This document shows, piece after piece, positions 28,087-36,526 of a stretch of DNA of 64,000 bases. The DNA is from Gemmatimonadota bacterium. Lineage in GTDB: Bacteria > ARS69. A program made the position numbers and the translations under genes. The stretch's first letter is position 1. Each line of letters opens with the position of its first letter. The notes under the pieces are model-generated. The model worked only from the letters and a program-made list of their open reading frames with translations. It did not search any database and had not been told where the DNA came from. The stretch lies in assembly GCA_030747075.1 (NCBI GenBank), contig JASLLL010000013.1:1-64000 (forward strand), written 5' to 3'.

Positions 28087-29733
28087 TCACCGAAGCGTGG
28101 ACGCCAGCCTCGCGCGATGCGGATCCAGGAAGGGGCATTCGGACTCCCGGTTCATCGCGATCGGGAGCAGCGGGTCTTCCGTCAGGCGCGATCTCCACCG
28201 CTGCCGCATGGTGATGACTTCCCGCGGGTCAAGGAGACGGCTGCGGGTGCGGGTCTCGTGGTGGATCAACTCGGCACGCGGCTCGTACAGAATCCGCCCT
28301 CCGCGCTGAGTCAGCCGGAGGCACAGGTCGACATCGTTGAACGAGACGGGCAGATCTCCGGCGTCGAGTCCCCCCAACTCCTCAAAGGCGCCGCGACGAA
28401 CCAGGAGGCAGGCGGCGGTGGCCGCCGAGACTTCCCGTGCGGTACGAGCTCCGGTTCCCGGAAAAACCTCGCGCCCTCCCGAAGAACCCCACTCCCGACC
28501 CAGATGACCCGCGACCGTGCCGATCCCGAGCCCAATGCCCGCGTGCTGGCAGGTGCCGTCGGGATAGAGCAGCCGCGCGCCCACCGCGTCCACGCCCGGC
28601 CAGTGCATGGCGGCGACGAGGTGCGTGAGCCATGCGCCGTCGATCGCTTCCGTGTCGTTGTTGAGCATCAGGAGGAAGTCCCCGCTCGCTTCCGCTGCGG
28701 CTGTGTTCGTGATCCGGGCGAAGTTGAAGGAGCCTCCCTCGCGAATCACGCGTACCCCGGCGTGCTTTTCGGCCTCTTCCAGCAGGTGAAGCGCACGCGG
28801 ATCTGTCGTGAGGTGATCCACCAGAATCACCTCGTGACGGACTCCGCCATCCAGCCGCTCGATGGAGTTGAGGAGTCGGCCGAGCAGGTCCGGCTGATCT
28901 CGCGTCGGGATCAGGAGGGACACGAGGGGGTCGGCATCGATCCGGGGGTGGATGCTCAGTGTCTCCGGATCGTCTCCCGCACTCACCGGGGCCGCCGTCC
29001 CCCGATCGGCGAGAAACGATGCCACCGCATCCATCCGCCCGCGCAGAGGGCCGAAGAGCGGGTCGTCGTCGCGCTCCGGCCGACGAAGGACCGGCAGCGG
29101 CAGGTGGCGCACAGCGTCGGCTTCGTCGGTCGCCCGAAGAAGCACATCGGTCCAGTCGGCTCCCTCCCGCAGTCGTCTTGAGGCAGCCTGCGCGGGGATG
29201 GCGGTCGCGGCGCCCGGGAACCTACCGGGGTGCGTCAGCGCGAGAAGCGGACTCCACGCCGGCTTGAGATCACCTCGGAGGGAGCCACCGGGAGCAAGCC
29301 GGACTTCGTCCGCGTACAGCACACCGCCCTCGTCGAGATCGGCAATGTGCCCAAGCCACGCATTTCCCGAATCGGACACGAACTCGTCGCCCGCAGCCAG
29401 CGCGACCCACCTCTCGCCGGGACGCTCCACGGCGGGAGGCGCCTCCCCGCGGCACACATCACTTGCGGGGAGACCGGCGCCGAGGAGCGAATCCCGGGTT
29501 CGCTGTTCGTCCCCCTCTCCGAAGAGCAGGACGCGGACGGGGGCCGGGGAGCGACAAACGCGAACCGCGGGACGCGCCCGGGCCACGGCGGACAGCCATC
29601 GCCGGATCTGTTCAGCCTCGGTGCGCCGCTGCTCGATGCGGCCGCGGAGGCGTCGCACGATTCTGCCGAACGCATGGAACCCCTCGGCGCGAATGAGAGT
29701 GCGGGCTGCGCGCACGCGGTGAAGAAGGTTCAC
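28087..29733 (-). CDS. GT2 family glycosyltransferase
   Basis: 548 residues. The minus-strand GTG at 29733 has a GGAGA seven bases upstream and lies just after the previous gene's stop; the longer frame is antisense noise. The second half is a GT2 (GT-A) domain: VSLLIPTRDQPDLLGRLL, the EVILVD strand, LLMLNNDTEAID with the DxD-like motif, and a late FNDVDLCLRL motif. The first 250 residues are a helical, poorly recognised extension that may be a second degenerate glycosyltransferase. It is the last gene of a three-gene minus-strand operon converging on the TK-like gene. Confidence 0.85.
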   Translation of the reverse strand: MNLLHRVRAARTLIRAEGFHAFGRIVRRLRGRIEQRRTEAEQIRRWLSAVARARPAVRVCRSPAPVRVLLFGEGDEQRTRDSLLGAGLPASDVCRGEAPPAVERPGERWVALAAGDEFVSDSGNAWLGHIADLDEGGVLYADEVRLAPGGSLRGDLKPAWSPLLALTHPGRFPGAATAIPAQAASRRLREGADWTDVLLRATDEADAVRHLPLPVLRRPERDDDPLFGPLRGRMDAVASFLADRGTAAPVSAGDDPETLSIHPRIDADPLVSLLIPTRDQPDLLGRLLNSIERLDGGVRHEVILVDHLTTDPRALHLLEEAEKHAGVRVIREGGSFNFARITNTAAAEASGDFLLMLNNDTEAIDGAWLTHLVAAMHWPGVDAVGARLLYPDGTCQHAGIGLGIGTVAGHLGREWGSSGGREVFPGTGARTAREVSAATAACLLVRRGAFEELGGLDAGDLPVSFNDVDLCLRLTQRGGRILYEPRAELIHHETRTRSRLLDPREVITMRQRWRSRLTEDPLLPIAMNRESECPFLDPHRARLASTLR

Positions 29734-29737
29734 GGGT

Positions 29738-30850
29738 TCATCTCCCCGCCGCCCTGCGATATCCGTCCCGCGTCGCCCGCGCAGTTTCCGCCCAGTCGAA
29801 GAGGGCGGCGCGGGCCGGGCCGAGTGCCGCGAGTTCCCCGCGACGGCGGTCGTCCATCCAGAGCCGCGCGAGGGCATCCGCAAGCGCACGGGCGGTCTCC
29901 ACCGATGCAAACGCGGCCGCGTCGCCCAGGACTTCGCGATGCGGAGGGATGTCGCTGGCGAGCACCGGCCCGCCGCAGGCCGCCGCTTCCAGCGCGGGGA
30001 GCCCGAAGCCTTCGCATCGCGAGGGAACGAGTACCAGTCTCGCTCCGGCATACAGAAGCGGAAGGTCGGTGTCGGTTACGGGACACAGGATGCGGACGCG
30101 CGAAACCCCCGCGGCAATGGGTTCCAGTCTGGCGCGGGTTTCGTGATCGCGTGCCGGGATGACGAGTTCCGCGTCGGCGAGTCCCGCGGCGCGAAACGCA
30201 CGGAGCGCGCCGTCGAGATTCTTGTGGGGCCGATGCGAAGCGACGCAGAGGAGGAAGGGCCGTGTGAGACCCCGACCCGCCAGGAACTCCGTCACGCTCT
30301 CAGGCGATGGCGGAGCGAACACAGGCGCAACGGCGTGGGGGATCACCGTGAACCGGTCGGCCGGAGCGCGAAGGCACCGGGTCAGCTCCGCCCGGGCCGC
30401 TTCCGAGCCGGTGAAGAGAACGGCGGACGACCGGATCGACCACGCCATCATGATGCGGGCGTAGAGCCGGTGGAGCGGAGAGCGGGGGAAGAGCAAGTGG
30501 ATGGGGTCATGCATCGTGACCACCACGCGGCACCCGGGAGCCGCCGAGCGCACATAGTGCGGGAAGTGCAGAACATCGAGCTGATGCCGGCTTGCCGCGC
30601 CACGGAAGGCCGCCAGTTCCTTCACGCTGTAGAGCGGCGCACGGCATTGCGCCAGCCGGAAGCGCTCCGGGTCGAGGAGTTCAGGCAGTCCCCCCGGAAG
30701 CGCACGGAGATCCGGCTCCGGAAGAAAGAGCGTGTACCGCTCCGGACCGTGGAGTCCGGCGAGCCCCGTGAGGAGTCCCTCAAGGTATCGTCCGATTCCG
30801 AAGTCGCGGATCTTGCGCGCATCGATGCCGATGTGCAGCGGAGCAGTCAT
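29738..30850 (-). CDS. GT4 family glycosyltransferase
   Basis: 370 residues; the ATG at 30850 overlaps the upstream gene's stop as ATGA, so the long N-terminal extension of the open frame is not used. The GT-B fold shows HIGIDARKIRDFGIGRYL at the N-terminus, the CVASHRPHKNLDGALRAF strand-loop that opens the C-terminal domain, and the EGFGLPALEAAACGGPV motif with the conserved E-x7-E pair that binds the nucleotide sugar. Sugar and acceptor are unknown. The next gene begins five bases downstream on the same strand. Confidence 0.92.
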   Translation of the reverse strand: MTAPLHIGIDARKIRDFGIGRYLEGLLTGLAGLHGPERYTLFLPEPDLRALPGGLPELLDPERFRLAQCRAPLYSVKELAAFRGAASRHQLDVLHFPHYVRSAAPGCRVVVTMHDPIHLLFPRSPLHRLYARIMMAWSIRSSAVLFTGSEAARAELTRCLRAPADRFTVIPHAVAPVFAPPSPESVTEFLAGRGLTRPFLLCVASHRPHKNLDGALRAFRAAGLADAELVIPARDHETRARLEPIAAGVSRVRILCPVTDTDLPLLYAGARLVLVPSRCEGFGLPALEAAACGGPVLASDIPPHREVLGDAAAFASVETARALADALARLWMDDRRRGELAALGPARAALFDWAETARATRDGYRRAAGR

Positions 30851-31986
30851 CGGTCGGCGGCCTCCATGGCTTTGCGGTAGGTGTCCAGCGTAGCGCGTGC
30901 GGCTGCTTTCCATGAGAACTTCTTCGCCCGGACCTGCCCCGCGCTCCTCAGTGCGGCATGGAGTTCGGGATCGTTGAGCGCGCGGAGAATGCCGCGGGCG
31001 ATCGAGCCCGGTTCGTGCGGATCGATCATGACGGCGGCTTCGCCCGCGATCTCCCGAATGGATGGGATCGCGCTGGCCACCACGGGCACGCCGCACGCCA
31101 TCGCTTCCAGTACGGGCAGACCGAATCCCTCTTCGAACGAAGGGAAGACGAACGCTTCCGCCCCGGAGTAGAGCGCCGGGAGATCCTTCGCATCCACGAA
31201 TCCGGTTGTGAGGACGGAATCCGCGGGGTCGTCACCCTCCAGGGCGCGGACGAACTCGCTCTCAAGCCATGCGGCCTTCCCCGCCACGACGAGGCGGAGG
31301 TTGCTTTCGTGGGCGTTGCGCACTTCCCGAAAGGCACGCAGCAGTCCGGGGAGGTTCTTGCGAGGCTCCAGATTCCCCACGAAGAGAAGGTACGGTTGCG
31401 AGATGTTCAGCTTGTGCAGGACCTCGTCCACCCGCGTGGGAGTCTCCGGGGAGAAGCGGGATGCCACGCCGTGGGGGATGGCGTCGATCCTGTGGGCCGG
31501 AATGTGGAAGGCGGCGCACAGATTCTCCCGCATGGCACCCGATCCCGTGATGACGCGGGTCGCGCGGCGCAGGGACTTCGGGATGAGCCAGCGCATGTAG
31601 GCGGCGTATCGACGGGGGATGGTCTGCGGGTGCGTAAAGGCGATCAGGTCGTGGATTGTGGCAACAGCGACGGGCTTTCCGGGGAAGAGGGGGACGAGGT
31701 AGTTCGGTCCGTGGATGAGATCCACGCCGAGCTTTCTGGCCCGGCGGGGCAGGACGAAGTGCTCCCATGCGTCACCCGACGGATGGCTTTCGTGAGAGAA
31801 GGGGGCCTCGATCAGCTGGAATCGACCGTCGAGGTCGAGCCCCCGCAGGGCCGTCTCCGCAGGGGCAAGGAGCAGGAACTCGTGGTCGCTGTCGATCTGC
31901 GAGAAGCCCCTCACCAGCTCAAGGACATAGTTCCCCACGCCGGAGAACTCACGCCCCACCGTTCGGGCATCGAGGAGGATTCGCAT
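30847..31986 (-). CDS. GT4 family glycosyltransferase
   Basis: 379 residues. A GT-B protein: LLDARTVGREFSGVGNYV at the N-terminus, VATIHDLIAFTHP, LLFVGNLEPRKNLPGLLRAF, and EEGFGLPVLEAMACGVPVV with the E-x7-E motif. It is the first gene of the minus-strand trio and a clear paralogue of the next gene. On the minus strand a hairpin (31998-32015) hides the GGGAGG Shine-Dalgarno upstream of its ATG. It shares a 133-base divergent region with the plus-strand GT4 at 32120. Confidence 0.92.
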   Translation of the reverse strand: MRILLDARTVGREFSGVGNYVLELVRGFSQIDSDHEFLLLAPAETALRGLDLDGRFQLIEAPFSHESHPSGDAWEHFVLPRRARKLGVDLIHGPNYLVPLFPGKPVAVATIHDLIAFTHPQTIPRRYAAYMRWLIPKSLRRATRVITGSGAMRENLCAAFHIPAHRIDAIPHGVASRFSPETPTRVDEVLHKLNISQPYLLFVGNLEPRKNLPGLLRAFREVRNAHESNLRLVVAGKAAWLESEFVRALEGDDPADSVLTTGFVDAKDLPALYSGAEAFVFPSFEEGFGLPVLEAMACGVPVVASAIPSIREIAGEAAVMIDPHEPGSIARGILRALNDPELHAALRSAGQVRAKKFSWKAAARATLDTYRKAMEAADR

Positions 31987-31997
31987 CGGTCGGTCCG

Positions 31998-32015
31998 GCC
32001 TCCCGGCGGGGAGGC
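31998..32015 (-). promoter_or_regulatory. Hairpin overlapping the Shine-Dalgarno of a minus-strand GT gene
   Basis: Read on the minus strand, GCCTCCC, a CGCC loop and GGGAGGC form a perfect 7-bp stem 11 bases before the ATG at 31986. The GGGAGG in the 3' arm is the only Shine-Dalgarno-like sequence, so the stem could lower translation of the minus-strand operon. Confidence 0.4.
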
Positions 32016-32069
32016 TCCCCCCGCGATGCGTCAGCGTACGATGGTGCGCCCCTTCGGGCGACGCGATTC

Positions 32070-32098
32070 TTCCCGGAGAGCCGCCGGGCTGTTACCTT
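32070..32098 (+). promoter_or_regulatory. Weak promoter candidate for the plus-strand GT4
   Basis: TTCCCG (32070-32075), 17 bases and TACCTT (32093-32098). The -10 is identical to that proposed for tadA. The -35 is poor, so support is mainly its position in a divergent intergenic region. Confidence 0.3.
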
Positions 32099-32119
32099 GC
32101 GCCCTCGGGAGGGGATGCC

Positions 32120-33250
32120 GTGCGCGTTGCTCTGGTTCACGACTGGCTGACGGGAATGCGGGGCGGGGAGAGAGTCCTCGAAGTCTTCTGCGACCTCTTC
32201 CCGGGGGCGGACCTCTTCACGCTGGTTCATATTCCCGGCGCAGTCTCTTCGGTGATTGAAGACCGCAGAATCATCACCAGTCCGCTCTCGCGCCTGCCGG
32301 GAATCGCCCGGAGTTACCGGTACTTCCTCCCGCTCTTCCCGGCGATGGTGGAGCGCTTCGACCTTCGCGACTACGATCTCGTGGTGTCGTCCTCGCACTG
32401 CGTGGCGAAGGCCGTTCGGCCCGGTCCCGGCGCACGCCATGTCTCCTATGTGCACACGCCCATGCGGTATCTCTGGGATCGCTACGAAGACTACTTCGGA
32501 GGCGGGTGGGCCGGGCCCGCCACGCGCGCGGCCATGGCGACGCTGCGCGGCCCCTTGCGTCGCTGGGATCGGCGGACCTGCGATCGCGTGGATGCTTTCG
32601 TCGCGAACTCGCGCTTCGTCGCCGAGGCGATCGACCGGATCTATGGACGCACCGCGGAGGTGGTCCATGCGCCGGTGGATACGGATCTCTTCAGCGAGAG
32701 TGGGGAACCGCGCGGGGAGGAGTGGCTGGTCGTCTCCGCATTCGCCCCGTACAAGCGCGTGGATGTGGCCATTCGTGCCGCGCGCCGAGCGGGAGTCCGG
32801 CTTGCGATTGTCGGCGTGGGGCCGATGGAGAGCGATCTCCGTCGGCTTGCCGGTTCGGGCGTCCGCTTCCTCGGGTCGGTCCCGGCGGACGAACTCGTAA
32901 GGCTCTACTCCACGGCGCGGGGTCTTCTCTTCCCCGGCGTGGAGGACTTCGGGATCGTCCCCCTGGAGGCGATGGCGTGCGGATGCCCGGTGGTCGCGCT
33001 CGACCGGGGCGGAGCGCTGGAGACGGTGGTGGGTGCCGAGTGGGCCGGAGACCCGGCTGGCGTTTCGACCGGGGCCACGGGGCTTTTTGTCGGCGAACAG
33101 ACGCCGGAGGCTTTTGCGCACGGAATCACAGTGGTAGAGAGCGCCGAGGTCGCCTTCGATCCGGACGCGTGCCGGAAACGGGCCGAGGAGTTCTCCACCG
33201 GGGTATTCCGGAGCCGAATGGCGCAGATTCTGGGAATCGTCAGCGCCTGA
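32120..33250 (+). CDS. GT4 family glycosyltransferase (WbaZ/mannosyltransferase-like)
   Basis: 376 residues, GTG start. The N-terminus MRVALVHDWLTGMRGGERVL, and then SYVHTPMRYLWDRYEDYF, are characteristic of a GT4 subgroup that includes O-antigen and exopolysaccharide mannosyltransferases. The C-terminal half carries the ARGLLFPGVEDFGIVPLEAM motif with the nucleotide-sugar-binding glutamates. The donor sugar cannot be assigned from sequence. It is divergent from the minus-strand glycosyltransferases and followed after 112 bases by gmhA. Confidence 0.9.
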   Translation: MRVALVHDWLTGMRGGERVLEVFCDLFPGADLFTLVHIPGAVSSVIEDRRIITSPLSRLPGIARSYRYFLPLFPAMVERFDLRDYDLVVSSSHCVAKAVRPGPGARHVSYVHTPMRYLWDRYEDYFGGGWAGPATRAAMATLRGPLRRWDRRTCDRVDAFVANSRFVAEAIDRIYGRTAEVVHAPVDTDLFSESGEPRGEEWLVVSAFAPYKRVDVAIRAARRAGVRLAIVGVGPMESDLRRLAGSGVRFLGSVPADELVRLYSTARGLLFPGVEDFGIVPLEAMACGCPVVALDRGGALETVVGAEWAGDPAGVSTGATGLFVGEQTPEAFAHGITVVESAEVAFDPDACRKRAEEFSTGVFRSRMAQILGIVSA

Positions 33251-33362
33251 CCTTCCGACGCTGGGCGTCTTGACACGGGTGCGACGCGGGTGGGACTCTG
33301 GCATGGGTTTCCGGGAACCCCGGACCGGGGTGACTCCGGAACGGGGCCGGGGAGGGGGAGTC

Positions 33363-33944
33363 ATGGACATCGACGGAATCCGGGAGTCCATGACGGAGAC
33401 CGTGCGCGTGCTGGAGCGTCTCCGGGACGAGACCGCTCCGGCAGTGGCCGCCGTCTCCGAGGAGCTTGTTCGGTGTGTGACGGCCGGTGGGCGCATCCTG
33501 GTCTGCGGCAATGGAGGGAGCGCGGCGGACTCCCAGCACATGGCCACGGAACTCACGGTCCGGTTCCGGAAGCAGCGCCGTGCGATTTCCGCGCTTGCCC
33601 TCACGGTGGATTCCTCGGTGCTTACCGCAGCTTCCAACGATCTGGGCTTCGCGAAGGTGTTCAGTCGCCAGGTGGAAGCTCACGGGAAGGCGGGAGATGT
33701 GCTGATCGCGATCTCCACCAGTGGGAACTCACCGAATGTGGTGGAGGCGGTCCGTGAGGCCCGCGTGCGGGGACTGGTCACCGTGGCGCTCACGGGAGCG
33801 GCGGGGGGGGCGCTTGCCTCGGAAGTGGACCACTGGATCGGCGTGCCTTCCGAAGAGACTCCACAGATTCAGGAAGCGCATCTCGTGGTGGAACACCTGC
33901 TCTGCGAAGCCATGGAAGACGCGGTGGCGGAGGATGCGCCGTGA
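33363..33944 (+). CDS. gmhA: Phosphoheptose isomerase (sedoheptulose-7-phosphate isomerase)
   Basis: 193 residues from the ATG after a GGGGAG Shine-Dalgarno. GmhA isomerises sedoheptulose 7-phosphate to D-glycero-manno-heptose 7-phosphate for heptose-containing glycans. The SIS-domain motifs LVCGNGGSAADSQHMATEL and ISTSGNSPNVVEA are present, with the active-site glutamate after QHMAT and the C-terminal histidine in AHLVVEHLLCE. A TTGACA at 33270 lacks a convincing -10. The 3' end overlaps the phosphotransferase gene as GTGA. Confidence 0.94.
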   Translation: MDIDGIRESMTETVRVLERLRDETAPAVAAVSEELVRCVTAGGRILVCGNGGSAADSQHMATELTVRFRKQRRAISALALTVDSSVLTAASNDLGFAKVFSRQVEAHGKAGDVLIAISTSGNSPNVVEAVREARVRGLVTVALTGAAGGALASEVDHWIGVPSEETPQIQEAHLVVEHLLCEAMEDAVAEDAP

Positions 33945-35479
33945 CACCGGGAGACACCACCACGCCTCCGTCCACGGGAGGAGCCCCGCCGACGCTCCCG
34001 CGTGCGGCGATCGCGGATCGGGCGATGCGTCGCATCCTGAAGTCCGCGTCCACCGTTCCGACGCCCTCGGCCTCGTCTCTGGAACCCGCGCTCTTTGCCG
34101 CCATCTGGGTGGCACTGGACGGCATCGCGGTGACGACGGCATTTCTTGCGGCGTACTGGATCCGGTTCACCTCCGCGTGGATTCCCGCTCCACTCGGCGT
34201 GCCGCCTCTGGCGACCTATGTGCCGGTTCTCGCGGTGGTGCTTCCGGTGTCGATCTGGGCTTATCGCCGCTGTGGCCTCTACCGGCCCGGCCGCGTCTCC
34301 TCCTTCAGCCGGGATTCGCTGTCCGGCGTGAGAGCGGCGGCTCTTGCGGTCGTGGTGCTGGTAGCGGCGGCCTTCTTCTACCGCAGCACTTCCTTCTCCC
34401 GGGGGTTTGTCGCGCTCTTCTGGGTGGCGACGACCGTGGCATTCCCGGTGTTTCGCCGCGTGGCATCGGTGGTGCATGGTGGGCTTCGCAAGAGGGGACA
34501 CGGCGTGGCACGGATCGCCATTCTTGGCGGGGGAGAGGTGGCGCGTCGGCTGGAGGAAGAGATCCGCTCCGGCCCGGGCTCCGGGTTGATCGTTGCGGCA
34601 TCACTCGGAGGAGACGACTGGCGTCCGCCCGGCGTTTCCCCGGAGTCTTCCGAGGATCGAGCGCTGCGGACCGCCAGAGTTCGAAACCTCGTCCGGTCCC
34701 GGAGGATTCACCGCATCCTGGTGACGGATGCCGGGCTCTCCTTCGACAGCCGCATGGACCTCATGGAAGAGTGCCATTCGCTGGGGATTTCCTGCGGATT
34801 CGTCCCGGATCTCTTTGAGGTGCTCGTGGGGAGGACCCATGTCGAGGACATCGGCGGGTTTCCGCTGGTCGGGTTCCGGATGTTTCCGCTGGACCGATGG
34901 GATCGGTTTCAGAAGCGTTCCCTGGACATCGCCGGGTCACTCCTGGGGCTGGTTGCGTTGCTGCCCCTTCTGGCGTTTGTCGCGCTCTGCGTGCGTCTGG
35001 ATTCGCCCGGTCCGGTCTTCTATCGCCAGCAGCGTCTGGGGCGGGACGGCCGTGAGTTCGACATTGTGAAGTTCCGTTCGATGCATCCCGGAGTGGAGAG
35101 CGACACCGGTCCCGTGCGTGCCCGTCGTACGGATGGTCGTCCCACTCGGGTGGGACGCGTGATCCGCCGTCTCAGTCTCGATGAGCTCCCTCAGCTGTGG
35201 AATGTCCTGCGAGGGGTGATGTCGCTGGTGGGACCACGCCCGGAGCGGCCTCATTTCGTAAGTGAATACCAGCGCAGAATCCCGCGCTATCTGGAGCGAC
35301 ATGAAGTGAAGTCCGGCATGACCGGCTGGGCACAGGTCAATGGTTTTCGGGGCGACACATCCATCGAGGGGCGCACCCGACTGGATCTGTGGTATCTGGA
35401 GAACTGGTCGCTGGCTCTGGATGTGAAGATCCTGGTGCTGACGGCCGTTCGGTTTCTCTTTCAGAAGGAGGCATTCTGA
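33941..35479 (+). CDS. Polyprenyl glycosylphosphotransferase (WbaP/WcaJ type)
   Basis: 512 residues, GTG start overlapping gmhA. Four N-terminal membrane segments (about residues 45-165) and a CoA-binding-like Rossmann region (ARIAILGGGEVARRLEEEI) precede the catalytic domain, which begins KRSLDIAGSLLGL and carries FYRQQRLGRDGREFDIVKFRSM, DELPQLWNVLRG and SLVGPRPERPHFV. This family transfers hexose-1-phosphate to undecaprenyl phosphate and initiates exopolysaccharide or O-antigen repeat synthesis. It is the likely priming enzyme of this locus. Confidence 0.94.
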   Translation: MTPGDTTTPPSTGGAPPTLPRAAIADRAMRRILKSASTVPTPSASSLEPALFAAIWVALDGIAVTTAFLAAYWIRFTSAWIPAPLGVPPLATYVPVLAVVLPVSIWAYRRCGLYRPGRVSSFSRDSLSGVRAAALAVVVLVAAAFFYRSTSFSRGFVALFWVATTVAFPVFRRVASVVHGGLRKRGHGVARIAILGGGEVARRLEEEIRSGPGSGLIVAASLGGDDWRPPGVSPESSEDRALRTARVRNLVRSRRIHRILVTDAGLSFDSRMDLMEECHSLGISCGFVPDLFEVLVGRTHVEDIGGFPLVGFRMFPLDRWDRFQKRSLDIAGSLLGLVALLPLLAFVALCVRLDSPGPVFYRQQRLGRDGREFDIVKFRSMHPGVESDTGPVRARRTDGRPTRVGRVIRRLSLDELPQLWNVLRGVMSLVGPRPERPHFVSEYQRRIPRYLERHEVKSGMTGWAQVNGFRGDTSIEGRTRLDLWYLENWSLALDVKILVLTAVRFLFQKEAF

Positions 35480-35501
35480 TGCCCATCGGAGAATGCACTT
35501 G

Positions 35502-35870
35502 ATGAGGAATGTACTGCTCATTCTGGTGTGCGTCGCCCTCGGCGTCTGCGGACAACTTCTGCTGAAGCACGGGATGAGTTCGCCCGGTATCCGTGTCACC
35601 GCGGCTTCCCAGATTCCTGCCATGATCGGGCGGGCGATCGCTACGCCTTCGGTCGTCTCCGGCTTCCTCTTCTACGGGCTCTCGTCCGTGTTGTGGCTCG
35701 TCATCCTCACGAGAGTGGAGCTTTCCATGGCCTACCCGATGCTCTCCATCGGATATGTGCTGGTCGTGTTTCTCTCGCGGTTCTTCTTCCATGAGCATGT
35801 GACTCCCATGCGCATTCTGGGGACACTCGTCGTTTGTCTTGGCGTGTTCCTGATCTCGCGATCCCAATGA
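35502..35870 (+). CDS. Small EamA/SMR-type four-helix membrane transporter
   Basis: 122 residues from ATG 35502, nine bases after GGAGA; an ATG at 35493 is too close to that site. Four hydrophobic segments and ALGVCGQLLLKHGMS, VLWLVILTRVELSMAYPML and FFFHEHVTPMRILGT are typical of the SMR-like ArnE/ArnF and EamA half-transporters, which flip undecaprenyl-linked sugars or export small molecules as dimers. It overlaps udk (ATGA), which in turn overlaps a UbiA-type prenyl-phosphate transferase, suggesting a role in flipping a prenyl-phosphate sugar. This link is inference. Confidence 0.8.
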   Translation: MRNVLLILVCVALGVCGQLLLKHGMSSPGIRVTAASQIPAMIGRAIATPSVVSGFLFYGLSSVLWLVILTRVELSMAYPMLSIGYVLVVFLSRFFFHEHVTPMRILGTLVVCLGVFLISRSQ

Positions 35871-36526
35871 GCACCGCCGAGACGACGCGCCCCATCGTCA
35901 TTGGGATTGCAGGCGGGAGCGGGTCCGGGAAGACCACGGTCGCCCTGCGTGTGGCGGACCATTTCGAGAATCGGAAGGTGGTCATTCTCCATCACGACAG
36001 CTACTACCGGGATCGATCCGATCTCCCGCTGGAGGACCGGCGGCGCCTCAACTACGATCACCCGGACTCCTTCGAGAATGAACTGGTGGTCGAGCACCTG
36101 GTGGCGCTTCGTACGGGAGAGGCGATTCCACGCCCGACCTACAACTACGAGAGCCACTGCCGCGAGGAGAAGCCTGTCTCCGTGGGGCCAGCGCACATCA
36201 TTCTCCTGGAGGGGATTCTCGTATTGGATATCCCGGAGATCCGGGAGTTGCTGGACATCAAGCTGTATGTGGACTGCGCGGCGGACGAACGGCTGACGCG
36301 CCGCATCCTGCGCGATCTCCACGAACGCGGCCGTTCCGTGCATTCGGTTCTGAATCAGTACACGGACACGGTCCGCCCCATGCATCTTCAGTTCGTGGAA
36401 CCGTCCAAGCGTCACGCGGATGTGATCATCCCGAGGGGCGGGTTCAACGAGGTCGCCATAGACCTGATCGTTTCCCGGATGCGTGAGATTCTCACCAGAC
36501 TCAGCGAAGTCGAGGTGGAGCGATGA
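35867..36526 (+). CDS. udk: Uridine kinase
   Basis: 219 residues from the ATG overlapping the previous stop. Udk phosphorylates uridine and cytidine. P-loop IAGGSGSGKTTVA, LHHDSYYRD, the DHPDSF motif with the catalytic aspartate, PTYNYESHCR and LLEGILVL are all typical. The phosphoribulokinase family is related, but the spacing fits uridine kinase. Its position between a small flippase-like gene and a UbiA-type transferase, with 4-base overlaps on both sides, is unusual for a pyrimidine salvage gene. Confidence 0.93.
   Translation: MSTAETTRPIVIGIAGGSGSGKTTVALRVADHFENRKVVILHHDSYYRDRSDLPLEDRRRLNYDHPDSFENELVVEHLVALRTGEAIPRPTYNYESHCREEKPVSVGPAHIILLEGILVLDIPEIRELLDIKLYVDCAADERLTRRILRDLHERGRSVHSVLNQYTDTVRPMHLQFVEPSKRHADVIIPRGGFNEVAIDLIVSRMREILTRLSEVEVER

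Noticed and set aside
33270-33299. TTGACA before gmhA as a promoter
   Set aside because: The -35 is perfect, but no acceptable -10 lies 16-18 bases downstream (best GACTCT).
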